Source: JABDPF01 sp037384065
GTDB taxonomy: Bacteria > Pseudomonadota > Gammaproteobacteria > Xanthomonadales > SZUA-36
DNA: 42,863 nucleotides
Direction: 5' to 3'
Assembly (NCBI GenBank): GCA_037384065.1
Contig: JARROJ010000027.1
Location: forward strand, 1-42,863
This document shows positions 35,927-42,863 of the stretch, piece after piece (position 1 is the stretch's first letter; every line of letters starts with the position of its first letter). Under the pieces are notes generated by a model. That model saw nothing but the letters and a program-made list of their open reading frames with translations. It searched no databases and was not told the DNA's origin. The translations under genes and the position numbers were made by a program.

Positions 35927-38191
35927 ATGACGCCGGGCGAGCCGAAACGGAAAGACCGCCTGCAGCGGTTCGTATTTCGCACCCTGCCCGCGATCGCCCT
36001 GCTGGCTGCCCTGCTGATCGCCCTGCTGCTCGTCAGCGGCGTGCAGAAAGAAGCCAGCGGGCTGCTGGAGCGCGGTTACGTGTGGGTGCTGATTTCGACC
36101 GTGGTGGCGCTGATCATTCTGCTGTGGGCGATCGGCGAACGCATCGCGACGCTGGTCCACAACGTCCGGTCCGGCGCTCCGGGCGCCCTGCTGGCCGCGC
36201 GCTGGGTGCGTAATTTCCTCGTCCTGTCGCTGCCACCGGCGCTGATCGTGTTCTTCTTCTCGGCCTGGTTTCTCAACAGCACGATCAACAGCTGGTTCGA
36301 CGTACGCGTCGAGGCGGCGCTGGAGAACTCGTTGCAGCTCGGGCAACAGTTTCTCGATACGCGAACCCTGGAAGTCCGTACCCAGTTGCGCGAGACGGCG
36401 GCGGAACTCGTCGCGCTGCCGGACGATCGGGAGTCGCTGCGGCGCGGCCTGCTGGAGCGGGTCCGCGGCCGCGGGCCGACCGAACTGTCGATGATGGAAA
36501 TCGACGGCCAGCTGATCGCGACCGCCAACATCAATGCCTTGTCCGGCCTGCCCGAACGCCCCGGAGACTTCGCCCTGATGCAGGCGGCGCAGGCGGGCGA
36601 GTATGCCGCGGCCGAACCGACGGAGGACGGCCGTCTGCAGATCCGCGTCCTGCGCCTGATGCCGGCGGCGTATCCGGGCGCCTCGCCGCGGTTCCTGCAG
36701 GCATTCTACCCGCTGCCACCCGACATCACCGACCTCACCCGGTCGATCGAGGACGAGTATCACCGCTACCAGAACGTGAGCTACCTGCGGCAATCCCTGA
36801 AGCAGAGCTTTTTGCTGATCCTCTCGCTGGTGCTGCTGCTGACCGTGCTGCTGGCGATATTCGCCGCGCTCAATGCCGCGCGGCGCATGGTCTCTCCGCT
36901 GTCACGCCTGTCGACCGCAACGCGCGACGTCGCCGCCGGCGATTTCGAACAGGAGGTCAACGCCGGCCAGCGTGACGAAATCGGCTTCCTGGTCGAATCG
37001 TTCAACGAAATGACGCAAGCGCTGCGTGCAGCCAGCCGCGAGGCCGAGGCCAGCCGGGCGGAACTGCAAGCCCAGGGTGAATACCTGGAGACCGTGCTCA
37101 GCAACCTCTCCTCGGGCGTGATGACGCTGGCGGGCGACGGCCTGATCATCACCGCCAACGCATCCGGCCGGCGCATCCTCGGCCTGCCCGACGCCTTCTT
37201 CGATCCGCCGGAGCCGAACACTGCGCAGCCGCCTTCACTGGAGCGCCTGGCGCACTACGACCCCGGCCTGCAGCCGCTCGCCGAGGCCATTGGCCGGGCG
37301 CTGGCCCGGGGACAGGGTGACTGGCGCCAGGAGGTCAAACTCGAGCGGGCCGCCCGGCCGCTGGTGCTGTTGATGCGCGGTTCGCGCCTGCCGCTGCCGG
37401 CCCTGCCGGGCGAACCCGCCACGGACGGTCACGTGGTCGTATTCGACGACGTCACGGTGCTCAACCAGGCCCAGCGCGAAGCGGCCTGGGCCGAGGCGGC
37501 GCGCCGGCTGGCGCACGAGGTGAAAAATCCGCTGACGCCGATCCGTCTGGCGGCCGAGCGCCTGCAGATGAAACTGGCCGGCAAACTGGACGCGCCGGAA
37601 AGCGCGTTTCTCGGCAAGTCGTCCGCCACCATCGTGGCGCAGGTCGAGGCGCTGCGAAAACTGGTCGACGCGTTCGGCGACTACGCCCGCGAGCCGGAGC
37701 TGCAATTGCGGCCCGTGCGGCTGGACGAACTGGTGCGTGAAATCGTCGCGCTTTACGAGCAGGGCGGCAACCGGATCCGCTTCGAGCTCGACCTCGAAGC
37801 CGGTCCGGACGGCCTGCTGGCGGACAGCGGCCGCCTGCGCCAGTTGCTGCACAACCTGATCCGCAACGCGGCCGAGGCCGGCGGCGAGGACGGCGTCACC
37901 CTGGGGATCGTCACGCGCACCTTCGGCGCACCGGAGCATCCCCGGGTGCGGATGGAACTGGTCGACGACGGGCCCGGCTTTCCGGACCTCGTACTGGAGC
38001 GGCCGTTCGAACCCTATGTCAGCAACAAGAGCCGCGGCAGCGGCCTGGGGCTGGCGATCTGCCGCAAGATCGTCGCCGAGCACGATGGCGAAATCACGAT
38101 CGGCAACCGTCCCGAGGGCGGCGCCCGCGTAAACGTGACCCTGCCGCTGAAACGCGCCGGCCGGGCTCAGAATCCGCTAGGCAGAACCTGA
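35927..38191 (+). CDS. ntrY: NtrY-like membrane sensor histidine kinase
   Basis: A 754-aa inner-membrane sensor kinase, the partner of NtrX. Transmembrane helices lie at about 19-39, 50-70, 96-117 and around 290-312, with an extracytoplasmic sensor between the third and fourth. A HAMP linker (RMVSPLSRLSTATRDVAAGD), a PAS domain and the HisKA box with H530 in RRLAHEVKNPLTPIRLAAER follow. The ATPase domain has HNLIRNAAEAGG, VDDGPGFP and GSGLGLAICRKIV. The ATG is eight bases after the DUF4390 stop. In relatives NtrYX controls nitrogen metabolism or envelope functions; the signal here is unknown. Confidence 0.93.
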   Translation: MTPGEPKRKDRLQRFVFRTLPAIALLAALLIALLLVSGVQKEASGLLERGYVWVLISTVVALIILLWAIGERIATLVHNVRSGAPGALLAARWVRNFLVLSLPPALIVFFFSAWFLNSTINSWFDVRVEAALENSLQLGQQFLDTRTLEVRTQLRETAAELVALPDDRESLRRGLLERVRGRGPTELSMMEIDGQLIATANINALSGLPERPGDFALMQAAQAGEYAAAEPTEDGRLQIRVLRLMPAAYPGASPRFLQAFYPLPPDITDLTRSIEDEYHRYQNVSYLRQSLKQSFLLILSLVLLLTVLLAIFAALNAARRMVSPLSRLSTATRDVAAGDFEQEVNAGQRDEIGFLVESFNEMTQALRAASREAEASRAELQAQGEYLETVLSNLSSGVMTLAGDGLIITANASGRRILGLPDAFFDPPEPNTAQPPSLERLAHYDPGLQPLAEAIGRALARGQGDWRQEVKLERAARPLVLLMRGSRLPLPALPGEPATDGHVVVFDDVTVLNQAQREAAWAEAARRLAHEVKNPLTPIRLAAERLQMKLAGKLDAPESAFLGKSSATIVAQVEALRKLVDAFGDYAREPELQLRPVRLDELVREIVALYEQGGNRIRFELDLEAGPDGLLADSGRLRQLLHNLIRNAAEAGGEDGVTLGIVTRTFGAPEHPRVRMELVDDGPGFPDLVLERPFEPYVSNKSRGSGLGLAICRKIVAEHDGEITIGNRPEGGARVNVTLPLKRAGRAQNPLGRT

Positions 38192-38205
38192 TCATTGGAG
38201 TAATC

Positions 38206-38223
38206 TGTTGCGGAAACGCAACA
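38206..38223 (+). promoter_or_regulatory. stem-loop with GAAA tetraloop between ntrY and ntrX
   Basis: TGTTGCG (38206-38212) and CGCAACA (38217-38223) form a perfect seven-base stem closed by a GNRA-type GAAA loop. No T-run follows, so it is not a terminator. A TTGGAG ribosome-site-like sequence lies just upstream (38196-38201), 35 bases from the ntrX ATG, and no site is seen nearer. The hairpin could bring the two closer or act in RNA processing. Confidence 0.5.
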
Positions 38224-38236
38224 CGAACGCTGATCC

Positions 38237-39613
38237 ATGCCCCCACCTTCGATACTTGTCGTCGACGACGAACCCGACATCAGGGAACTGGTCGGTGAAA
38301 TTCTGTCCGACGAAGGCTACGACGTCCGCGCCGCCGAGAACGGCGAGGCGGCGCGAAACGCCTTCGCCCGCCAGGTTCCGGACCTGGTCCTGCTGGATAT
38401 CTGGATGCCTGACGTCGACGGCATCACGCTGCTGAAGGAATGGGCGGCCGGCGGCCGTCCACCCTGCCCGATCGTCATCATGACCGGTCACGGAACCCTG
38501 GAGACGGCCGTCGAAGCGACCCGGCTGGGCGCCCATGACTTCGTGCAGAAGCCGATTTCCCTGGCCCGCCTGCTGGCGATCGTCAACCAGGCGCTGGAAA
38601 GCCGTCGCAAACCGCAGCAGGCCGCTGTCGCGCCGCACGTTTCGGACAGCGCCCCGATCGGCGGCAGCGCGCTGATGCAGGTGTTGCGAAGCAAGGCCGA
38701 ACAGGCCGCGCAACACGACCTTCCCGTCATGATCACCGGCGAGGCCGGCAGCGGTCGGGAGAACCTGGCCCGGCACATCCACGCCCGCAGCGGTCGTGAG
38801 GGCGCATTCGTACTGGTGGACCATTGCCAACTGACGCCCGGCGACGGCCGCGCCTACCTGCTCGGCGCGGACGGCGACGACGATGACGGCGGTGTGTTCG
38901 ATCGCGCCGAGGGCGGAACGCTGTTCATCCCCGATCTTCACGAGTTGCCCGCGGACGTGCTCAGGACGCTCAACCAGGTGCTCGATTCGGGCCATTACGC
39001 CCGCAACGGCGACGGTGAACGACGGGAACTCGACTGCCGCCTGATCGTCAGCGCCGCCGAGGACCTGCCGGAGCGCGCCGAGCGCGACGAAGCGCTGCAG
39101 CAACTGTATTACCGCGTCAACGTGCTGCCGCTGCGGGTTCCGCCGCTGCGTGAACGGCCCGACGATGTCCCCGAACTGTTGCGGCATTACGCGGAGTGGT
39201 TTCCCAGCCGCGACAAACTGCCCTACCGGCCGTTCTCGGTCGCCGCCCAGAACCGGCTGCGCAACCACAGCTGGCCCGGCAACGTGCAGGAACTGCGCAA
39301 CCTCGTTCAGCGACTGCTGGTGCTGGGCGGCGAGGGCGAAGTCACCGTGCAGGAGGTGGACGAAGCCCTGCGGCAGAGCCCCAGCGCCGCGGCGCCGGCG
39401 GTCTCCGGGCACCCGGACTACTTCGCCCTGCCGTTGCGCGAGGCCCGGGAGCAGTTCGAGCGCGAGTACCTCATCTTCAAACTGCAGGAAGCCGGCGGCA
39501 GCGTCGGTAAACTGGCCGATGTCGTCGGTATGGAACGCACCCATTTGTATCGCAAGCTGCGCGCTTTGGAGATCGACCCCAAGGCCGCTGTCGCAGACGG
39601 AAAACGAAAATGA
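38237..39613 (+). CDS. ntrX: NtrX-like response regulator with degenerate AAA+ core
   Basis: A 458-aa response regulator. The receiver domain is intact, with phosphoacceptor D54 (LLDIWMPDVDG), T83 and K105. The AAA+ domain is altered: Walker A reads GEAGSGRE (168-175), arginine replacing lysine; Walker B reads GGTLFIPDLHEL, where the Asp-Glu pair is lost; the sigma-54 contact loop GAFTGA is absent. YYRVNVLPLRVPPLRER and the C-terminal Fis-type helix-turn-helix (GSVGKLADVVGMERTHLYRK) remain. It probably binds DNA without sigma-54 ATPase activity (inference). Its stop overlaps trkA as ATGA. Confidence 0.92.
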   Translation: MPPPSILVVDDEPDIRELVGEILSDEGYDVRAAENGEAARNAFARQVPDLVLLDIWMPDVDGITLLKEWAAGGRPPCPIVIMTGHGTLETAVEATRLGAHDFVQKPISLARLLAIVNQALESRRKPQQAAVAPHVSDSAPIGGSALMQVLRSKAEQAAQHDLPVMITGEAGSGRENLARHIHARSGREGAFVLVDHCQLTPGDGRAYLLGADGDDDDGGVFDRAEGGTLFIPDLHELPADVLRTLNQVLDSGHYARNGDGERRELDCRLIVSAAEDLPERAERDEALQQLYYRVNVLPLRVPPLRERPDDVPELLRHYAEWFPSRDKLPYRPFSVAAQNRLRNHSWPGNVQELRNLVQRLLVLGGEGEVTVQEVDEALRQSPSAAAPAVSGHPDYFALPLREAREQFEREYLIFKLQEAGGSVGKLADVVGMERTHLYRKLRALEIDPKAAVADGKRK

Positions 39614-40986
39614 AAATCGTGATTCTCGGCGCGGGCCAGGTTGGCTCGACCGTCGCCTACAGCCTCTCGAACGAAGAGAACGACATCACGGTGGTCGACA
39701 TCGATTCGCGCCACCTGAAAAACCTGCAGGACCGCCTGGATATCCGGGGCGTGCTCGGTCACGCCTCGCACCCGCGCGTGCTCGTTCGCGCCGGCATCGA
39801 GGACGCGGACCTGGTGATCGCCCTGACCAGCAGCGACGAGGTCAATATGACCGCCTGCCAGGTTGCCTACACCCTGTACAACACGCCGACGCGGATCGCG
39901 CGCATCCGTTCATCGGACTATATCGAAAATCCGAGATTGTTCGAACGAGAACATTGTCCCGTAGATGTTCTGATCAGTCCGGAAACGCTGGTCACGGAGT
40001 ACATGGCCCGCCTGATCGAATATCCGGGCGCGCTGCAGGTGCTCGACTTCGCGGACGGACGCGCACAACTGGTCGCCACCCAGGCCTACGCCGGCGGGCC
40101 GCTGGTCGGCCAGCGCCTGCAGACCCTGCGCGAACACATGCCGGCCGACGCGGACGCCCGCGTGGCGGCGATCTACCGCCAGGACAAGACCATCATTCCG
40201 GACGGCAACACCGTGATCGAGGAGAACGACACGGTGTTCTTCCTCGCCGCGCAGAAGAACATCCGCATGATGATGCGCGAGCTTCGCCCCCTGGATAACC
40301 CGATTCGGCGGATCATCCTCGCCGGCGGCGGCAACATCGGCAGCAATCTGGCCCGCAAACTCGAGCGTGACCACCACGTCAAGGTGATCGAACGCGACCC
40401 GCAGCGCGCCGCGGCGATCGCCGAGCATCTCGAGAAAGCCATCGTTCTGGTCGGCGACTGCGCCGACGAGGAATTGCTGCGCGAAGAGGCGATCGACACG
40501 ACCGACGTCTACTGCGTGCTGACTGACGACGACGAGGCGAACATCCTTTCCTCGATGCTCGCCAAGCGCATGGGCGCGGAAAAGGTCATCGCGATCATCA
40601 ACCGCCCGGCCTATGTGGACCTGGTCGAGTCCGGTTCGATCGACATCGCCGTCTCGCCGCAGCAGATCACGATCGGCGCGCTGCTCACCCACATCCGGCG
40701 GGGCAACATGGTTCGCGTGCATTCGCTGCGCCGCGGCGCGGCGGAAGCGATCGAGGCGGTGGCGCTGGGCGACAAGCGCTCGTCGCGGGTGGTCGGCCGG
40801 GCCATCGAGGATATCGACCTGCCGGCCGGCACCACGATTCCCGCCGTGGTGCGCGGCGAGGAAGTCATCATCGCCCACCACGACACGGTCATTCACGATG
40901 GTGACCACGTGATCCTGTTCGTTCCAGACAAGCGTCAGATCGCGGCCGTCGAAAGACTGTTCCAGGTCGGCGCCATCTTCGTCTGA
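39610..40986 (+). CDS. trkA: Trk potassium uptake regulatory protein TrkA
   Basis: TrkA is the cytoplasmic nucleotide-binding ring that gates TrkH. Its 458 aa equal the E. coli length. Two RCK domains are visible, each starting with a dinucleotide-binding motif: KIVILGAGQVGSTVAYSL at residue 2 and RIILAGGGNIGSNLARKL near residue 235. TrkA_C domains follow each (for example GRAIEDIDLPAGTTIPAVV). The ATG at 39610 overlaps the ntrX stop, tying potassium transport to the NtrYX operon. Confidence 0.97.
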   Translation: MKIVILGAGQVGSTVAYSLSNEENDITVVDIDSRHLKNLQDRLDIRGVLGHASHPRVLVRAGIEDADLVIALTSSDEVNMTACQVAYTLYNTPTRIARIRSSDYIENPRLFEREHCPVDVLISPETLVTEYMARLIEYPGALQVLDFADGRAQLVATQAYAGGPLVGQRLQTLREHMPADADARVAAIYRQDKTIIPDGNTVIEENDTVFFLAAQKNIRMMMRELRPLDNPIRRIILAGGGNIGSNLARKLERDHHVKVIERDPQRAAAIAEHLEKAIVLVGDCADEELLREEAIDTTDVYCVLTDDDEANILSSMLAKRMGAEKVIAIINRPAYVDLVESGSIDIAVSPQQITIGALLTHIRRGNMVRVHSLRRGAAEAIEAVALGDKRSSRVVGRAIEDIDLPAGTTIPAVVRGEEVIIAHHDTVIHDGDHVILFVPDKRQIAAVERLFQVGAIFV

Positions 40987-40992
40987 CGGCCC

Positions 40993-42444
40993 GTGGGCTT
41001 CGCTGCCGTACAACGGATTGTCGGTTTCCTGATCGCGGCCTCCAGCCTGATGATGCTGCCGCCGGTGCTGGTATCGCTGTGGTACCACGACGGCACGGTC
41101 AGCCTGTTCCTGATGTGCGCCGCCATCCTGCTGACGCTGGGCGGCGCCATCTGGTTTCCGGTCAGGCGTGTGCGCCGCGAACTGCGCATCCGCCACGGCT
41201 TCCTGATCGTCGTCTGCGCCTGGCTCGCCTGGGTGCTGGTCGGCGCCCTGCCGTTCGTGCTGCTGAGCACGCCCGAACTGAGCTATGTCGACGCGGTGTT
41301 CGAGTCGATGTCCGGGCTGACCACCACCGGCGCGACGATCGTCACGAACATCGACGCCCTGCCGCGCGCGGTGCTCTATTACCGCCAGCAGCTGCAATGG
41401 CTGGGCGGCATGGGCATCATCGTCCTGGCCGTCGCGATCCTGCCGATGCTGCGCGTCGGTGGCATGCAGCTGTACCGCGCGGAGACGCCCGGTCCGATGA
41501 AAGACACCAAGCTGACGCCGCGCATCACGGAGACCGCCAAGGCGTTGTGGCTGATCTACTTCGGAATCACCGTAACCTGCGTTCTGGCCTACTGGCTGGC
41601 CGGCATGAAGCTGTTCGACGCGGTCGGCCACGCCTTCAGCACGGTCGCCATCGGCGGATTCTCGACCCACGACTACAGCCTGGCGTACTGGGACAACCCG
41701 ACGCTGGAGGTGATCGCGGTGGTGTTCATGGCCTTCGCCGGCATCAACTTCGCGCTGCATTTCACGGCCTGGCGCCGGGCCAGCGCGCAGCCGTACTTCA
41801 GCGACCCGGAGCTGAAGGTCTACGCCATCCTGCTGCTCGGTTTCGCCGTGCTCGTCAGCTTCGGCCTGTACCTGACGGGCACCTACGAAACGCTTGCCGA
41901 TTCGTTCCGCTACGGCATCTTCCAGGTGGTCTCGACCATGACGACGACCGGCTTCACCACGGCGCCGTTCTACGAGTGGACCGGGTTTCTGCCCGTGCTG
42001 CTGATCTGCATCGCCTTCATCGGCGGCTGCGCGGGCAGCACCGCCGGCGGCATGAAGGTGATCCGCGTGATCCTCCTGTTCCGCCAATCGATCCGCGAGG
42101 TCCGCCGCCTGATCCACCCGCACGCGGTCATCCCGGTCAAGGTCGGCGGCCAGAAAGCATCCAACACGGTCATCAGCGCCGTGTGGGGCTTTTTCTTCCT
42201 GTACATCGCCTGCTTCACGATCATGACGATCTTCCTGACGGCAACGGGCCTGGACGCCGAAACCGCGTTCTCGGCCGTCGGCGCCTGCATCACGAACCTC
42301 GGCCCGGCGCTGGGCGACGCCGGTCCGAACTACGCCAGCCTCAACGACCCGGCGAAAATCATCCTCAGCATCGCCATGCTGCTCGGCCGCCTGGAAATCT
42401 ACACCCTGCTCGTCCTGTTGACCCCCGCGTTCTGGCGCGACTGA
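40993..42444 (+). CDS. trkH: Trk potassium transport membrane protein TrkH
   Basis: TrkH is the potassium-translocating channel subunit. The 483 aa equal E. coli TrkH. The four filter-like P-loops are visible: GLTTTGATIV, STVAIGGFSTHD, STMTTTGFTT and CITNLGPALG, each flanked by membrane helices. The start is a GTG six bases after the trkA stop, so the two form a pair. A weak hairpin (CCCGG/CCGGG, about 42492-42505, followed by CCGTTTTC) may end the transcript, though it could equally belong to the repeat region. Confidence 0.97.
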   Translation: MGFAAVQRIVGFLIAASSLMMLPPVLVSLWYHDGTVSLFLMCAAILLTLGGAIWFPVRRVRRELRIRHGFLIVVCAWLAWVLVGALPFVLLSTPELSYVDAVFESMSGLTTTGATIVTNIDALPRAVLYYRQQLQWLGGMGIIVLAVAILPMLRVGGMQLYRAETPGPMKDTKLTPRITETAKALWLIYFGITVTCVLAYWLAGMKLFDAVGHAFSTVAIGGFSTHDYSLAYWDNPTLEVIAVVFMAFAGINFALHFTAWRRASAQPYFSDPELKVYAILLLGFAVLVSFGLYLTGTYETLADSFRYGIFQVVSTMTTTGFTTAPFYEWTGFLPVLLICIAFIGGCAGSTAGGMKVIRVILLFRQSIREVRRLIHPHAVIPVKVGGQKASNTVISAVWGFFFLYIACFTIMTIFLTATGLDAETAFSAVGACITNLGPALGDAGPNYASLNDPAKIILSIAMLLGRLEIYTLLVLLTPAFWRD

Positions 42445-42518
42445 TCCCCCGCCCCACACCCGGCGCATCCCTGTTCGCCGCGCGTTCCAAACCCGGAACC
42501 CCGGGCCGTTTTCAAGCG

Positions 42519-42624
42519 CTGTCGCGGCTGAAGCCGCTCCCACACAGAAAGCCCCAAGAAAACTCTGCGGGAACGCACCGTGTTTCGGTGTTCGACGGCG
42601 TGTCAGGGCGGTCGGATACCCGTC
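42519..42624. repeat. repeat unit, copy 1, with REP-like head
   Basis: The unit begins with a 26-base sequence containing the palindrome GCGGCTGAAGCCGC (42524-42537), similar in style to REP elements (GGGAGCGGCTTCAGCCGC on the minus strand). It ends with a 26-base segment (42599-42624) ending GGTCGGATACCCGTC. Both ends recur exactly in copy 2; the middle is only partly similar. It starts 74 bases after trkH. No open reading frame of note lies in 42445-42863. Confidence 0.85.
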
Positions 42625-42711
42625 GCCGGGGATGTACGGCGCCAGGGATGGCGCCGTCCAAGCGTTACAGGGAGGTACTCGAGCGTTCCCCGGAGACGGG
42701 TATCCGGCCGC
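42608..42711. repeat. nested inverted-repeat element
   Basis: Two 25-base arms (42608-42632 and 42687-42711) are inverted copies matching at 23 of 25 positions. Inside lies a perfect nine-base hairpin, ACGGCGCCA / TGGCGCCGT, with a GGGA loop (42636-42657). The left arm overlaps the end of repeat copy 1. No transposase is encoded, so this may be a MITE, a BIME-like palindromic cluster or an RNA-structured element. Confidence 0.8.
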
Positions 42712-42753
42712 CTGATGCGAAAGACTCCCAAGCTGGCCGCAATGACGTGGCGC

Positions 42754-42863
42754 CTGTCGCGGCTGAAGCCGCTCCCACAGTGAAGAAAGCCCTCGGGGGA
42801 ACCCTTCAGGCGCGTATGTTGTGTCGGTGTTCGATGACGTGTCAGGGCGGTCGGATACCCGTC
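42754..42863. repeat. repeat unit, copy 2, running to the window edge
   Basis: This is a second copy of the unit at 42519-42624. The first 26 bases (42754-42779) and the last 26 (42838-42863) are identical to copy 1; the interior keeps short shared blocks such as GAAAGCCC and CGGTGTTCGA. The head-to-head period is 235 bases. The window ends exactly where copy 1 passes into the inverted-repeat arm, so the array probably continues. Confidence 0.85.

Noticed and set aside
39910..42543. 877-codon open frame antisense to trkA-trkH
   Set aside because: GC-rich codon use leaves the opposite strand free of stops; the plus strand encodes clear TrkA and TrkH, and the antisense product is Asp/His/Gln/Arg-rich with no recognisable domain.
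42580..42783. 67-codon frame in the terminal repeats
   Set aside because: It runs through the inverted and direct repeats, has no ribosome site and no recognisable protein features.

Overview
The window is about 42.9 kb of densely packed, GC-rich DNA (roughly two thirds G+C by eye) and reads as chromosomal housekeeping DNA from a gammaproteobacterium. Several gene orders support this: rpsU-yqeY-dnaG-rpoD; engB divergent from cytochrome c4-dsbA; polA divergent from a DUF2782 gene; LysM-dprA-smg-topA-tsaC-hemF divergent from def-fmt-rsmB-DUF4390-ntrY-ntrX-trkA-trkH. These orders, a magnesium-type HemB and a repeat-type TopA C terminus suggest a relative of Xanthomonadales or Chromatiales (inference; no database was searched). 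I saw no tRNA, rRNA, CRISPR array, prophage or transposase gene.

Layout. Positions 1-7030 lie on the minus strand: a gene cut by the window edge, a SAM methyltransferase, the macromolecular synthesis operon (S21, YqeY, primase, sigma-70), and a gamma-glutamyltransferase-like gene between rpsU and tsaD. From 7129 to 9010 the plus strand carries tsaD-folB-folK, followed by a convergent pteridine reductase gene. From 9815 come a MidA-type methyltransferase, then minus-strand cca, an NDUFA9-like reductase and slt, then a plus-strand TauE exporter. From 16093 to 18265 the minus strand carries an endonuclease/phosphatase-family gene, dsbA and cytochrome c4; engB, hemB and aroE read away from them. 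trmH, an orphan TRAP small permease and a DUF2782 protein follow on the minus strand, divergent from polA. An NTF2-like gene meets the minus-strand operon LysM-dprA-smg-topA-tsaC-hemF. From about 32.75 kb to 42.44 kb a plus-strand block holds a broken def, fmt, rsmB, DUF4390, ntrY, ntrX, trkA and trkH. The last 419 bases are non-coding and filled with nested repeats.

How the genes work together. Much of the window serves replication and translation: primase, Pol I, topoisomerase I, sigma-70, CCA addition, both enzymes of t6A tRNA modification present here (TsaC, TsaD), TrmH, RsmB, Fmt and EngB. Smaller themes are folate synthesis (FolB, FolK, pteridine reductase), heme synthesis (HemB, HemF), periplasmic redox (DsbA, cytochrome c4) and envelope/potassium control (NtrYX, TrkAH).

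I found no clearly new multi-gene system. The most interesting points are local: topA appears to start at an AUU codon; def lacks its whole N-terminal part; dprA has no ordinary start codon at its conserved N terminus and lies in frame behind the LysM amber stop; NtrX has a degenerate ATPase core; a TRAP small permease stands alone; and the window ends in a nested inverted and direct repeat array.
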